From Imbricaverruca yamaguchii (taxonomy: Eukaryota; Arthropoda; Thecostraca; Neoverrucidae), in NCBI GenBank assembly GCA_034440575.1, contig JAOTOL010001343.1, forward strand, positions 248,001-312,000: a stretch of DNA of 64,000 nt. The letters run 5' to 3'. Below the pieces are notes generated by a model. It was not told where the DNA came from and did not search any database. It was given only the letters and a program-made list of their open reading frames with translations. Positions within the stretch are counted from its first letter, which is position 1. Each line of letters opens with the position of its first letter. The translations under genes and the position numbers were made by a program. Shown here piece after piece: positions 19,884-32,630 of this stretch.

Positions 19884-22067
19884 CGGCCGGTAGGCTTTTT
19901 TTTACGGTTAGGGAATATTTCCGCCACGTTGGGCTGAGCAATGGCGGTGAAGAAGACTGCCAGGCTTCTCGCCGATTGCTTATTGTCCGTGTCTCAGTAG
20001 CCCGATGACTTGCATATGACTGGGTTGGTTAAGGTGGATATGTTTACATGCCCCCATAGCAGTGTACGCAAGCTGTGCTTTCGAAAATGGTAAGACACCA
20101 CGATGCGTGTTGGAATCTTTGAATGACTCCATTGACTCCTCATGTACTTCCACGTTTTTCCACTTTGCCACTCACTTCTCGTGTGTATAACGATTGGTTT
20201 CATATGATACGGAATGATCTCGAGTAATTCCGAGTTCCTGTCATAACGTAGCAATTAATCTTCGCCACGCGTGGATTCGGAGGAACAAACAGTTGCCAGC
20301 CTGTCACATCACATGGGGACAGGCTGACATGGGGAAGTCATTTTCAAGTTGATTTTTACCATGCACCGTTTTAACATTAATGTTAAACTTCATAAACTAC
20401 CCCCCACGTGCCTACACATACTACGTGCCTGAATTTTTGCTCCTCTGTACGGGCTTTTGTCATCTTCCCCAGTACAGGGTAAGGGGTTGTCTGATTCTCC
20501 CTGACATTTTCACACCCAAGTCCAGAAACGTTACATTATCGGTCGTATTACCAGCATATTATGTTGTTATGCAAATGACAAGCACCACAACTCGTGCAGA
20601 ACATGCTACGTGGGACTCCCAATGCCACTTGAGACCTCGAGGAACCCTAGTTCGATGTCGCATACATGCAGACATGTTTCTGTAGTGTGTATACGTACTG
20701 ACACAATCCTACGGCGGTGATCATGGTCGGGCACTCACGTGAACGCGGTGTGTGCATGAATGAAGCAAGTGGTGCGGATGTTAGCTTTTGTTTAACCAAA
20801 TGGGAAATATAACGTATGCAGTGGCATGGAAGTTCCGTGTGTGGCCTGGCAGAAGTCTGGGCTCCAGAGCATTCCCCGCTTTCCTCGGAGCGAGGTCTAG
20901 TAGACCTTCCACTGCACCATAATCTCCGCACAGCAATAAAAAGTTGTTATCGCGATGTGATGGGTTGCCATCGAGATTCTGCGAACTCGTATTCACGGTT
21001 TACGTACTAAAACTCACAGACGAGCATCCAGTTGCAAGGAGTCTTAGTTTCAGTTCTCTGCCTTGCTAGCACGGTTGAAGATTCGAATTGGGCCTTCCTG
21101 CTTTGGTACTCTGCCGATGTTAATTTGCCAATTTCCCCTGTTCGATGTTAAAATATGCCCTAAAAATATTGCTGACCCCCTGGCTTCGTGACATTCCAGC
21201 CCTGCTCACCAGCACAGTAAATAAGTCAGATAATTATACTAAATGTTGAGCTACCGGAACATAGTTTTCCAAGTGAGTATGTCACATGCTCTTATCCAAT
21301 TTAATTAGAATATGGTGGACTTAACCTTTTTTGAGAAATTGGAGACATGCGAACGTCTCTCATTTGTCCTCCCTTGATGTTTGGTAGGGGGACATTGGGA
21401 ATATCCCAAGCGTCAATATGTAAGAGCAGCACATATGTACATTTTAGACATAGGTAGCACAAACGACATGCACCCCCTCGAGAATACTTACATGGGGTCA
21501 GATGGCACCGTGCCATGAATTCGTTAACTCCAGGACACCTTTGAAAGTGCGTGGCTTCTACTGCTCCAGCAATCGAATGTGCTGCCTTGTCTGTATTGGT
21601 GTACGAATGGCATTAGCCAGACTAGTATTTTAATATACGCTTGGCGCCACGATACACAGATCGGCCGTGATTTCGGTCTGCAGTGGATGTCTGCATTAAA
21701 CATGGGATGGCTCACAGTCCACATTTAGTTGATGCACCGGCAGCACCGATCATAAACAGAGACCTATGCAATCACAACCATTATTATATTATACTAGTTT
21801 GCACGGTAAAATATTCGGTGCACCGTTCTCCAAGAACGAATAATTAGCACAAGGCATTGCCGCACAGCCAGTTATGCGGCCACTGAACGTACCGAATGGC
21901 AACCCGCTTATTGCACATTACTCACCGCCGGAACGAGGCGGAACAGTACGGTCTGCACGACCGGCAACGTGCGACATCCAGTAGCAGCTGGTGACGTCCA
22001 ACACCTCGCCGGGCGGACGCTCGCTCGCCGGCCGCGCCGCAGCCGGCGGCACCCGCACATCCTCCAC
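19884..22067. other. Spacer between the vanin-like and acylphosphatase genes
   Basis: No gene is recognised. AATAAA at 20935-20940 (CAGCAATAAAAAG) is a possible polyadenylation signal for the vanin-like gene, but it is about 1 kb past the stop. The right part should hold the 3' untranslated region of the minus-strand acylphosphatase gene; a good donor-like GTGAGTAA is present there on the minus strand near 21920. Confidence 0.4.
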
Positions 22068-22358
22068 TCAGCGCGTGACCGCGAAGCTCTCGTAGTCCAG
22101 CTTGTCGACCTCCCTTTCGTCGGTGAACTTGACGCGCTCGATCTTCGACATCGGACTGCCGGTGGTCTGCAGCCAGCGGCGCAGCTCGGCGACGGCTTCT
22201 GGCGAGCCCTGCGCGCGGCCCTGCACCGTGTCGTCCCGGCTGTTGCGGCACCAGCCCACCACGCCCAGCCGGCGCGCCGTCCGCTGCGTGTGCTTGCGGA
22301 AGAAGACGCCCTGCACGCGGCCGAACACCTCGAAGTCGACGCTGAGCAGACGCGACAT
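22068..22358 (-). CDS. Acyp: Acylphosphatase, complete, single exon
   Basis: A small cytosolic enzyme that hydrolyses acyl phosphates such as 1,3-bisphosphoglycerate and acetyl phosphate. The frame of 96 residues equals the family's usual 95-100. MSRLLSVDFEVFGRVQGVFF carries the phosphate-binding loop (GRVQGVFFR), with catalytic Arg21; VVGWCRN provides catalytic Asn39. GSPMSKIERVKF and YESFAVTR complete the fold and match the family C-terminus. The chosen ATG has a purine at -3, and the protein begins just before the first beta strand, as in the family. The open frame continues upstream without family similarity. No intron interrupts the domain, so a retrocopy is possible, but no poly(A) tract or target-site duplication was seen. 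ACYP1 versus ACYP2 cannot be decided. Confidence 0.93.
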   Translation of the reverse strand: MSRLLSVDFEVFGRVQGVFFRKHTQRTARRLGVVGWCRNSRDDTVQGRAQGSPEAVAELRRWLQTTGSPMSKIERVKFTDEREVDKLDYESFAVTR

Positions 22359-22589
22359 TGCGCGCACGGTCGTAGGTGGCGGCAGCGCCAGCAGACACGC
22401 CCACACGGCCGGGCACAGGGATACGGCGCAGCCGAGAACAACGCGCCGCCGCCAGCCGCCACCTGCAGACGGGGCGAACAGGTGTAAATGGATGTGCACG
22501 CACATCTTCTCATGCAAAACATTCCGGTCAAGATATACCGTGTCGTCCAGGTCAGCTGAAATTTAGCCATGCAGCAATTCAGTGGTAGT

Positions 22590-23785
22590 TTCAATCGGAT
22601 CAACTTATGTCCCGAAGTGCTCTACAAAATGAGTTCAAGTATTTGCACCACCACAACTGTCTAGGTGGTAATGGAAGTGCGTCATGGAAAGTGGCACAAA
22701 CTACTTACGCTTAATAGGTTGTCTGCAAAAGATAACTTATTGAACTTTAGCTGCTGACGTCCAAAACTTCTTAGAAAACTTCCAAGAAAAGAAATCAAGT
22801 GCCATTTTCGTGAAGTAAATTTACGCTCCTGCGTCAAATCAGGGACGACCAGGATTGTGGTTGCAAGATTGGGCCATCACAATTGCAATTTTTTCAGGAT
22901 TATGCACAATGTAGAATCCTTTGTAAAAATCGGTATGACATCGTGGATTTGATTGCAGACGTTATCCTTGTTTTGTAGTACACGCTGGATTGCAAACTTC
23001 TTCTTTTGTTTGGAATAAACTAGCTCTATCTATGAAGGTCCAATACGTGTACGTGCTAAATCGTTTTAGATGTTAAAAACAACAGAAATTTCCGCTTTGT
23101 TAAAGGATTGAAGGGTTCAACCTGTTGAAAAGACAACATAATCCTGAGATCTATAACAGCGCACGAGCAAGCGCCTATTCTGGACTCCTCAGTTCCGGTA
23201 TACCAGCCGGATGTTTAATGCCACAGCAAGCATTTCGGCTGCGTGCTCAATCAGGCTTTGGCTCGGCTGGCTCGGCAGTCTTGCTTGGGCTGAACTACAT
23301 TTTCCCTCTGGTTCAGTGGGAGTTGACAGGAATCCCAAACGGCTCCATACCAAAGCCCAAGCTTAGCCCAGCTAAATGGGCCCAAGTACTGTCCAAACTG
23401 TCCAAGCACACCAGAGTATGTACGAGTTAAACCCGAGCAACGACAAGCAACCAGAGAAAACTAAAACAAGCTGGACATCTTCTTCCCAATTTGCTTATAT
23501 GTCTAGTTTTGTCTTCAGTTCCTGCTATGTTGAAGTCCCCCAACAATATATTTATTCCATGCACTCTCCTACTTATTTTTTCCTGCATCAAGCTGGCCTA
23601 TAGAATGATGCAATCCTTAATTTTGTAAAATTCTTCAACACATCTAACCACAAGGATTCTACTCATTCACTACACATACTATTCCCTATGGCATGACATT
23701 TCATTACTTGCCTCACATACTCACAAGAGAATCACATCTCCTATCCTTGACTTCCTTTGATGAACATGCATGCTGTAACCTGTCA
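22590..23785. other. AT-rich spacer, no gene recognised
   Basis: Composition changes sharply from the GC-rich acylphosphatase region. No exon, RNA gene or clear repeat was found. The frame at 23125-23430 has no motif. Confidence 0.45.
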
Positions 23786-23834
23786 ATTCAAATTCTTGCA
23801 AGTTATCTCTGAGGTAACATGCAAGAATTTGAAT
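23786..23834. repeat. Perfect 15-bp inverted repeat (hairpin)
   Basis: ATTCAAATTCTTGCA (23786-23800) pairs exactly with TGCAAGAATTTGAAT (23820-23834). The 19-base interior can add a GTTA/TAAC pairing. It lies just past the 3' end of the minus-strand LINE coding region. Confidence 0.85.
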
Positions 23835-23880
23835 CTATAAGTGGAAATGATATGTAAGATAACATTATTTGAATCTTCAC

Positions 23881-25450
23881 TCAATGAATATTTAATATTC
23901 TAACTCCCTCATAGGAGCCTGAAGGTAATTGGATATACAGTTTATTCGGATATGGTTTCCAGGGAACCTGTAGGAAGACTGGAGCCATAAATCTAGTGGG
24001 ATAATTACTACCCCAAATCACAGTGCAGTAATTCAAATAGGGAAGGATTAAAGAGTTGTATAAATACTTGAGTTCACAACTAGTTATGAAGTATTTTGCC
24101 CTTCCCATAATGCCAAGTGTCTACTAATAATGGATGTAATATGATCGATGTGCCATACCAAGTTAATTTTTCATCCAACACCATGCCAAGATACTTGATT
24201 TTTTGTTTTCCTTTCACTTTAACAAAATTGATCATTATATTTTTGTCATTAATGGGAGTTCCAGAATATATTTGGTAATTTGTCTTCCCTACATTCAATG
24301 ACATCCTATTTGCTTGGAACCATTGTGTTAGCTCTGGAACAATGCAATTAATTTTATTCTGTAATTCATCAATACCTTTTGCCTTAACAATAATTGCTGT
24401 GTCATCAACAAAAAGGTACATATTTACTTCATTGGAAATTCTGGGCAAGTTGTTTATATATATGATGAATAATAATGGTCCAAGAATGGAACCCTGAGTA
24501 ACACCCATAGAAATTAATTCTGGTTCAGATAGAGTCTCATGTACTTTAGTTTGCTGATATCTATTTATAAGGTATGATTTTAGTATTCTAAGAAGGGGTC
24601 CTTGAAGTCCAATGCATTGTAACTTTCTGACTAATATCTCTGTGCTGTGTCAAACGCCTTTTTCAAATCAAGTTATAAACCACACACAATTTCTTTATTT
24701 TCTATGAACTTAGTTATCTCATTATATAAATTCATGATGGGCATGTATGTACTATGTTTTTTTCTGAAGCCAAATTGGAAAGGGCTTAGAACATTTTTTT
24801 GTTCCAAATATGCTGAAAGATAGGCATGAAATATTTTCCCCCAAAAATGTAGAAAAGATAGGGAGTAAAGACATGGGTCTATAATTTGTGAATTTATGAT
24901 GTTCTCATGCCTTGAAAATAGGTACACCTGCTTTCTTAGAATCATAAGGAAATATTCCACCATGCAGACAAAGATTAATGAGGTGGGTAATCTGCTTCAA
25001 TATACTTTTATGGGTAAGCATTAATATTCTTGTGCTGATTCCATCTATGCCACCTCCAACAGATTTCACGTTCTTAATAATTGATTCTACTTGAATTTCA
25101 CTAGTACTTATATGATCAGAAAACCTTGCAAAGGTAGGTTCAGCTATATATTCAGTTGAATCTTTTTCTATCTAATCTATATTTTGTTCCAATATCTCTC
25201 CAATTGAGACAAAGAAAGTACTAAATGCATTAGGTACACAATTCCTGTCATATTCATTGCCATCTTCATCTACCAACACATCAGGAAATTGTAATCTGGA
25301 TTTTTTCTTATTGATCAGTTCATTTAGGATTTTCCATGTTTTTTGTCCATCCTGTTGATTGCAGCATAATGTTGTCTGATAGTACAGTTTTTTGCATCTC
25401 TCAAAATATGAACAAATGTTTTTATTGTTTATATTCTAATTCATTTTGTA
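23881..25450 (-). mobile_element. Degenerate non-LTR retrotransposon (jockey-type), reverse transcriptase
   Basis: The minus strand reads, in order, a KTWKILNELINKKK linker (about 25340-25280), QFGFRKKHSTY (about 24770), MGVTQGSILGPLLFIIYINN (24508 downward), YLFVDDTAIIV with the catalytic FVDD box, and the thumb-region IKYLGMVLDEKLTW. Frameshifts and stops separate these pieces, and no endonuclease was found, so the copy is 5'-truncated and dead. It is AT-rich like its surroundings and clearly a different lineage from the LINE at 928-2870. Confidence 0.9.
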
Positions 25451-26850
25451 TGCTTTGACTTTGTATGTACTTCATATTTTATTTTGTTTATGGAACACAA
25501 CATTCCTGCAGTAATCCATGGTTATATAGTTCTCCTTCTACTGTGGATAAATGTTTTAGTGCAAAGCTTCATGTCATGTATGGGAGATATAAGCAATTGT
25601 AGCTGAAGCACTTGTATCCCAAACCATCATTTCATCGAGAGGAAAAATTGAGTAATATTAAATAATACAGTAAAACATACTTTTGACAATGCAGATACAT
25701 GTTATCCACCTCTGCAAAATATGAAAAAGGTGTACAGAAAGGGTAAATTTATGCTTTAAGCTATTTTATGAACTCTCAAGATATATCTTTTAACTACAAT
25801 GTTTGTGAATATGATTAAGATGATGTGGCTACTCATTTTCTGTATAATGCATACTTTCAGTTTGTGAACAAATAACACCAAAATGGGGCTTTGAATTTGA
25901 CAACAGGATAACATGTAAGGTTTCAATCACAAAAACAGCATAATCTAACCTAGCCCAGCCACCTTTCAATGAGGTTTAAAAAAAAATTAATTTCAAAATG
26001 TCAACAATTCATTTCTTTAAATTTTCCAAATAAAAATATAATACAGCCTAGCCTAACCTAGCATTGCACTTTTGAAGAAAAATAACCTCCAAGATGCTTG
26101 GGAATTTGTGAAATATACATTGCAAGAAATTCAAACTTTAAAAAAAAACAGCCAAACCTAACCCATTTATTTCTTTTGTAGATGCAAAATGCGTAAAACA
26201 TGTCTTGCGAACATACTAGAACACAATAATACCCAGAAAGGAGGATAATAGGTAGGCATCCCATGAATAATAATGTGGTGACGACAAAAACCTAACTTAA
26301 CCTAAGGTATTGATATTGTATTGCCTAAAACCAACCAAATTGGCTTCACCTGATATCATTACATCACCTGAGGAGTCCACATAATCTGCCTCACCAATGC
26401 TAAGTTGCGTGACGTATGCAGTGAATATATCGCTGATGTGATTTCTCAAAGAAACAGGCTACCGGTTGTCACGTCGTCCCACGAATGGAAGGCAACAAAC
26501 AACTAAATAGTCGTCAGAGACAAGATAACTAGAGGTCAGAGCGACCAAAAAGTAAACACGAATGACCTTGACGAACTCCCATCTTCTGGACACAGGAAAT
26601 GCGACACCATTGACCTTGGATGAATTAAATGCGCGAGACGGTGAAACGAAAATGTAAAAAGTAAAGAGGTTACAGACCAGAAACCCCTTGACCGCTGTTC
26701 AAAATGTTGTTCCTGATATATTTATGACGCGAAAATTAAATTAGCTTGTATATTTCACTCATGAGACGTGAAACATTGAACGGTTCCACTATTACCGGCC
26801 TATTTACTATTCCTATTCCTACGTGTGTTGTATGGTAGCCCAGATATGTA
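25451..26850. other. AT-rich spacer, no gene recognised
   Basis: Contains several CCTAACCTAACC-like and TTAACCTAAGG motifs (26040-26310). No exon or RNA gene was seen. Confidence 0.45.
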
Positions 26851-26854
26851 CCGA

Positions 26855-26893
26855 GAAAGGTGCGAAATAAAGGCCATTATTATTATTATTATT
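26855..26893 (+). mobile_element. Probable LINE 3' end with (ATT)n tail
   Basis: GTGCGAAATAAAGGCC is followed directly by (ATT)n. An AATAAA next to a short A/T-rich simple repeat is the usual 3' end of many arthropod LINEs. The element body upstream could not be delimited. Confidence 0.5.
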
Positions 26894-26915
26894 TCCCATT
26901 GCCGGCCCCCAATGA

Positions 26916-26948
26916 CCGGCAATAGGCCAATGGAGCGCCTATTGCCGG
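26916..26948. repeat. Perfect 12-bp inverted repeat (hairpin)
   Basis: CCGGCAATAGGC (26916-26927) and GCCTATTGCCGG (26937-26948) are exact reverse complements around a 9-base loop. A further GCCGGCCCCCAATGACCGGC stretch precedes it. Confidence 0.85.
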
Positions 26949-26949
26949 C

Positions 26950-29270
26950 CGGTGACACCTTTTAACATCGTGTATCTCTCATGACTATAGGACGCATCCA
27001 TAGCCAGTCGAGGCGCCTTTTTATCCAGCGATGCCTTTTTCCGACCCGTAGGGAACCTTTTTGATCGCCCCTATGGTTAATGGTATTAGCAATCCCTCGG
27101 TATGCTCCTGCCCGCCAACAGAGTGCGCCACGTCAGCAACCTTCAGATCCGTCCCTGGCAGTGGCTCACCCCGACCCCTGGGCTAAAGTCAATTTTAGAC
27201 AGGCGTGAGTGGTGGGAAGATGATGAGGTGGATTAAATGTACGATGTGTAAAACGTGGGCGTGTTTACCATGTATTGATGCTAGAAAAACAGCCCACCCT
27301 TATGTCTGATTTGACCATACACGCATTTGCCAACCGTACATTTGCTCTGTGCACCTGTGCTCACGTACATTTCCGTCCGTGTATGCCATTCCTACATTTG
27401 CTTACGTATATTTGTGTATGCGCAACACCAATGGTGGCGCCATCTATATTAGGGCCTGCACACGCCACTCGCCAGTTTCATCAGATAGTCACTCGAGAAG
27501 GTGGCGCTAGCTGTGCCCAGTGAACTCATCTTATTCCGGCCACAAAGCAGGGCAGAACACAATCATATGCCCAAATCATACCCAATTCACCGATCAGTGA
27601 ATGACGATCATCATTGTTCCTGGAGTTTGCTATATATTTTGCGATAATTAGCATCACTGATTTGTATTCGTGGAACTATAGGGAGCGGGGTAAATTTAGG
27701 CTGGGGGGGTTTCAGCAGATGGAGCTTTTCACCCACGATTTAAAGTTTATGGAGCCAGAATGCCTTCCCCGAGAGGCTGGCCAATGCGATCCAATGTTAA
27801 CATATGCAATTATTCGGTGGAGGTGCTCATCCAAGCATTTAGGTGCTCAGACCACTCCAAGGTCACAGGAGCCTCAACGTTTGATGACTACTGGCTACAG
27901 TAAGATCAGTCTGAAGATTCCCCACGAAGCCATGTATCCAATCCTATATTTTCAAGACACTCTCAGACTGAATAAGGAAAACGACCACTTAGCGGTCCTC
28001 CATGTCGGCCCCCGGGTGACCTTTGTGAGCCCCTCAAGGCGGTCACCTGTAGGGCTTCCTCGGACCCGCGACGGTCTGGCTCCTTTGTCCCTTGGCAACG
28101 CGGCTGCTGTGGCCATGAAAAAGTCGCAACCGTGACCTCGCCGTGTGACCATCAAACCGCGTTCTCCCTGGCGCAGTACCTGTCGCAAACTAACGGTGCC
28201 GTCAGCAAACACGGATGTATCTGATCGCGATTTATTTAAACATTCAAATTACTTGATGACGTCCTGGAAGTCATTTGCCGACAAATACAAATGTTGCGCT
28301 TCACCACAGGAATCCCAAAGCGTTAATATACCTGACTAAAATTGCTACTTTTCAACGTATTGTTTCTGAATACTGTCGGAAATTGTGTCCTGCTTTTTTA
28401 TCCATGCACCCAATGGAATATCAGGTAGTCTGAAAGTGTACTAATATTACAAGTCGCGTAGCCAAGCTTTTCTTTATGGGATCCGGACAAAAAAAACGAC
28501 ATGAACCAGAGCACGCTTTCACAGCGCGAAGCGCATCGAAGCATCGGTTGTGGTTTGAAAATCTTACATTTCTTGTTCCATCAAATGTATTTGTATTGTT
28601 AGGGGGCGGCCCCTTGTCCACTCTGAATATCACAATCACGTTGAAAAAATGCACTTAAAATAGTAATGAAATCAATTAGCGGGTAATTACTCCTTGGCAG
28701 CCCCCAATATCTCTGTTTCTGTAACGTCGCAGAGTGCCACGACATACCGATGGCAGCCAGCAATTATGCATGCGCCGACGACTGGTCCCGGGCCAGCCCA
28801 GCCTGTCCCGGGCGACACAGCCGATTCTCTCGTCGGGGAAGACCTTGACCCCGCCGCGCTCCGGAGCTGCCAATGTCGACGAGACCCCGCAGCTGACCGC
28901 TTCCACGCCGTTGTCGCTGTTCATTCCGACGGTGCTGCCGCCTGCCGGTCGTGGGCGAAACCACAGGAAACCGGAGCGTCTGAGCAGGAGGGAGACCGTC
29001 ACATACGCCGGACGAGCGCGGGGAGAGGGTGTTGCGGCGATCGCGTGCGCGAGCGGGTGATTGTGAGTGTGGCCGGCGAAACGGGAAAACCGTCGCGAGA
29101 CTCAGGAAGGTGGTGCAGGTAGGTGGAGTCGGGATGCAGGCACTCGAATGTGGAAGAGCACCAGCAATGCTGTCACTGTGAATTACTTCCCAAAGCTCAA
29201 ACTAGCTGCCGCAAATTCTATTGCCGATGTTGATCAGAAGCATAGGTGGTTGAACAATAGGTAGGACTTC
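26950..29270. other. Spacer; GC-rich open segment at 28690-29122 of unknown nature
   Basis: 27614-28135 is open for 173 codons without any motif. At 28690-29122 the DNA becomes GC-rich and two overlapping plus-strand frames are open (108 and 142 codons); a donor-like GCAG|GTAGGT lies at about 29117. This could be an exon of a low-complexity protein, but nothing identifies it. Confidence 0.35.
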
Positions 29271-29289
29271 AAAGAGTTTATTGTGGGAG

Positions 29290-29750
29290 ACATCGGAGTT
29301 CATTCCTGGGGAAAAGATATTGTGATTAGGGGGAGGCAAGGCAGAATGAAGGCAATGTGGAGGCCCAAATGGATTGGGGGGCATGTTCCATAGGATTCCA
29401 TGTTAGAAGTTCGAATTATGGGGATGAGGAAAAGCCAACATTAAGGGGTCACTTACTTGCCACCTCAAAAGCATGTTGAACAGCACCCCTGGTGGGAGGT
29501 CAGGAATGTTGAGATTGATCAAATGTAAAACACATTGGAATCACGAGCGTTCATTTCTGGCTTTTTTGGGGGGGAGGCACAATTCATGAAGGCAATGGAC
29601 GGGCCCAAACGGATCGGGGCACACTTCAAAGGGTACCATATTAAAAGTTGAAATTCTTGGGGGGGGCAAAGCCAACACTTTCCCTCTCAAAAGCATTTAA
29701 AACAATACCCATGTTAGGAGCTCAACCAAATATTGGAGGGGCTTCAGCAC
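29290..29750. repeat. ~260-bp diverged tandem duplication
   Basis: The order GGGGGAGGCA, ATGAAGGCAATG, GGCCCAAA(T/C)GGAT(T/C)GGGG, AAGCCAACA and CTCAAAAGCAT appears from about 29328 and again from about 29570. Confidence 0.75.
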
Positions 29751-30102
29751 CTCTAAGGACATGCTAGCTCTACCTGTGGCTGCAACAACAACATTCTGTA
29801 TTTCAGCTACAAAAAGCTGCTGTTGCAGTCGGTATACCTTGCCTGCCATACTAAATTGCCCACTCACATGGAAGTAAAAACTACAGGGTCTGATTCCCCT
29901 TGCCTTTCCTCGGCCTGAGAGGCCGCAAACTATAAAGGTACACATCCATAAGGAACCTGCTAACTATGGGGTTGCTCGAAAAACACCATTGGTCATGGGT
30001 GGAGAAGTTGTCAAACTTTTTTAATGTAAACAAGTTAATTCGCATGGTTAACCAGATGTAGTCCACCATCCTCGTGCATTGCGCATAAAGTAAATATTCA
30101 TA

Positions 30103-30469
<367 letters not shown>

Positions 30470-30470
<1 letters not shown>

Positions 30471-32630
30471 TGTAGATGTATGTATGTACGAATATTCAGT
30501 TTCGGCTGTCCCATCTAGGTGACGGTACGGGTGATGCTTTGTGAAGCCCATTTGGAAATGGAGGAGCTGAATTAAATATGGGGCTGTCCGGTATTCAGGA
30601 GGTTAACATCATTCTCATATGGAACATAACATGCACCTCTGGATGACGCCGTGCTTTTCCTCCTTGCATATTCACCGGCCGGGGTTCTGTCCGATTCAAT
30701 TTAACGTCAACCAATGGACATGCTTAGTTATAAATATCTCACTGGTTTATACGAAAACCTTGGTGTCGTCTGAAGTCAGCCAACTTCTGAAATTTTGATC
30801 CTCGACGGCACCATGCGTGTTGCTTTATATACTTTTGGGTTGTTAAGTGCCTCCTCAATGTTGGCTTTGCCCTTCCAATAATTTCAACTCTTGACATGAG
30901 GCTCCATGGAGTATGCCATCCCCAATCTATGCAGGTTTCCGCCCATTGCCTCAATGTATGCCCCCTGATGATTTTCAGAAATCGACACCACGCATGTTTG
31001 TCCTCAGTTTCCCCGTCCAGAGCCTATGAGTGCACGCACAATTGTGCTGCATACGCTATTCTCGACACCGTGCGCGCATGACCTACGGCCTACACTGCCG
31101 GCTCGCCTGTGCTGATGACGTCCAAAATTGTCATGCACCACATGTTCCAGACACAACCTGCAGCAGGGGTGTCACTTTGTAAATGCTATGGGGTGCTACT
31201 GGCCCCCTCAATCATTGATCAAGCCCCTCAATCATCGATTTGGCCCATCCCCAATCAGGCCGAAGCTTAGCCATTGGGCCCACGGACATGCACTAGATCC
31301 AGATGGTTTTAGTGGACATTTTCGTCATCAGAAAGGTTATACCCTGCCCAATTCCTTTAAGACACCCTTGACCGACAACATCATGGAAACGATTGGCGCG
31401 GTTCCAGCATTCAGAAGTGACGTCAGCGCGGGGCGTACACCACAGTCTTGACGGCTGATACTGGTGATCCTGGATATGAATGGGCGGTACCAAAGAGATG
31501 CTCATCGACATGCTATGCACACCGTCGCTATGCACATCGCGACCAGCCCCTTGTTTTCCGGGGCGGTGTCCGTGCTAATGACGCTTTTGGAGGAAAGGCT
31601 TGGCATGTTCAATGCGAACCGGCCAGGAAATCTAGCTGAACATTTACCGAGGCAATTTCCTGCACACTATTTGTTCTACAAGGCGTTGCAGTGGTCGACG
31701 TACTTTGCATGGCTACGGCCTATCGCGCCTGGTAACGCTGCCACCGTCAAACAGTGTGGGGAGAAGAACGACGCCAACTCCGCTTCAAGTGGATCATTTC
31801 AATTATGCTGCATTAGGGCCACAGAGGTAATCTTCAATTGCGGAAAGAGGGCAGTGCACCACCGGGAGCACTGCTCACCAGTGCTTCCAGTGGTGGTGCC
31901 ACGTCCCAGTTCCGTTCTTCTCACCGTTCGTTGAGGCTGCGTCAGACAGAGGCGGTTCCGTGCAGCAGATCTAGTGTGTTATCACGGGACGCAGCCGTAC
32001 CGTTGGGACAAGGCACGCGCGATCGCCAGATCGCCGCACGCGAAACTGCGACCAAGGACGTGGAAATACCTGCGTCGCGGTGTCGCCCCACACCGCCCAA
32101 TAACGGCCGGTCCGATCGGCATCGCCGCGGCGCCCGCCTCCATCACGGAGCTGAGTACCGCTGTCCAGCCGGAGGGCGCCCGGGGTCGCGGAGGTGCACG
32201 CTCGTCAGCACGGAGCGCAGCGATAGGTGTGCTGACGTCAGACGCCGGCGTCGTGTCACGAGTCTCCGGCTGGCGGCGGTCATTGAACCTCGGCCCAGGC
32301 TCGGTCGGCGGCGCGGCGTTCGTGCTGCATCCAGCGGCAGAAATGTGCCACAACTGTTGCAGTGGCAGAGCATGGAGGAAGCTGAAGAGACATAGTCGGT
32401 TTGCGGAGCTCACTCCCATCTGTTTCTATATGCATGCCTCACTCCATGTTTCTATATGTATCTTTCACTCCATGATGAAAGCTTAAATTGCTGGAGAGGC
32501 AGTCTTCGCCTGCTTTCAGGGGTACCGACTCCCAAAAGTGTGCAAGGCTCCACACCTGGCCACAGCCCAATCGGTGGTGTGCTGGTCGGAGCGTGTCCCC
32601 AGCGAGGGATCCCTGAGATCCCCATGTGTA
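30470..32630. other. Spacer, no gene recognised
   Basis: 31980-32420 is GC-rich and open on both strands without a recognisable domain. It may be a CpG-rich segment or an unidentified exon. Confidence 0.35.

Noticed and set aside
31974..32486. 170-codon plus-strand and 145-codon minus-strand frames
   Set aside because: Open on both strands in GC-rich DNA. Composition alone does not favour either, and no family is recognised.
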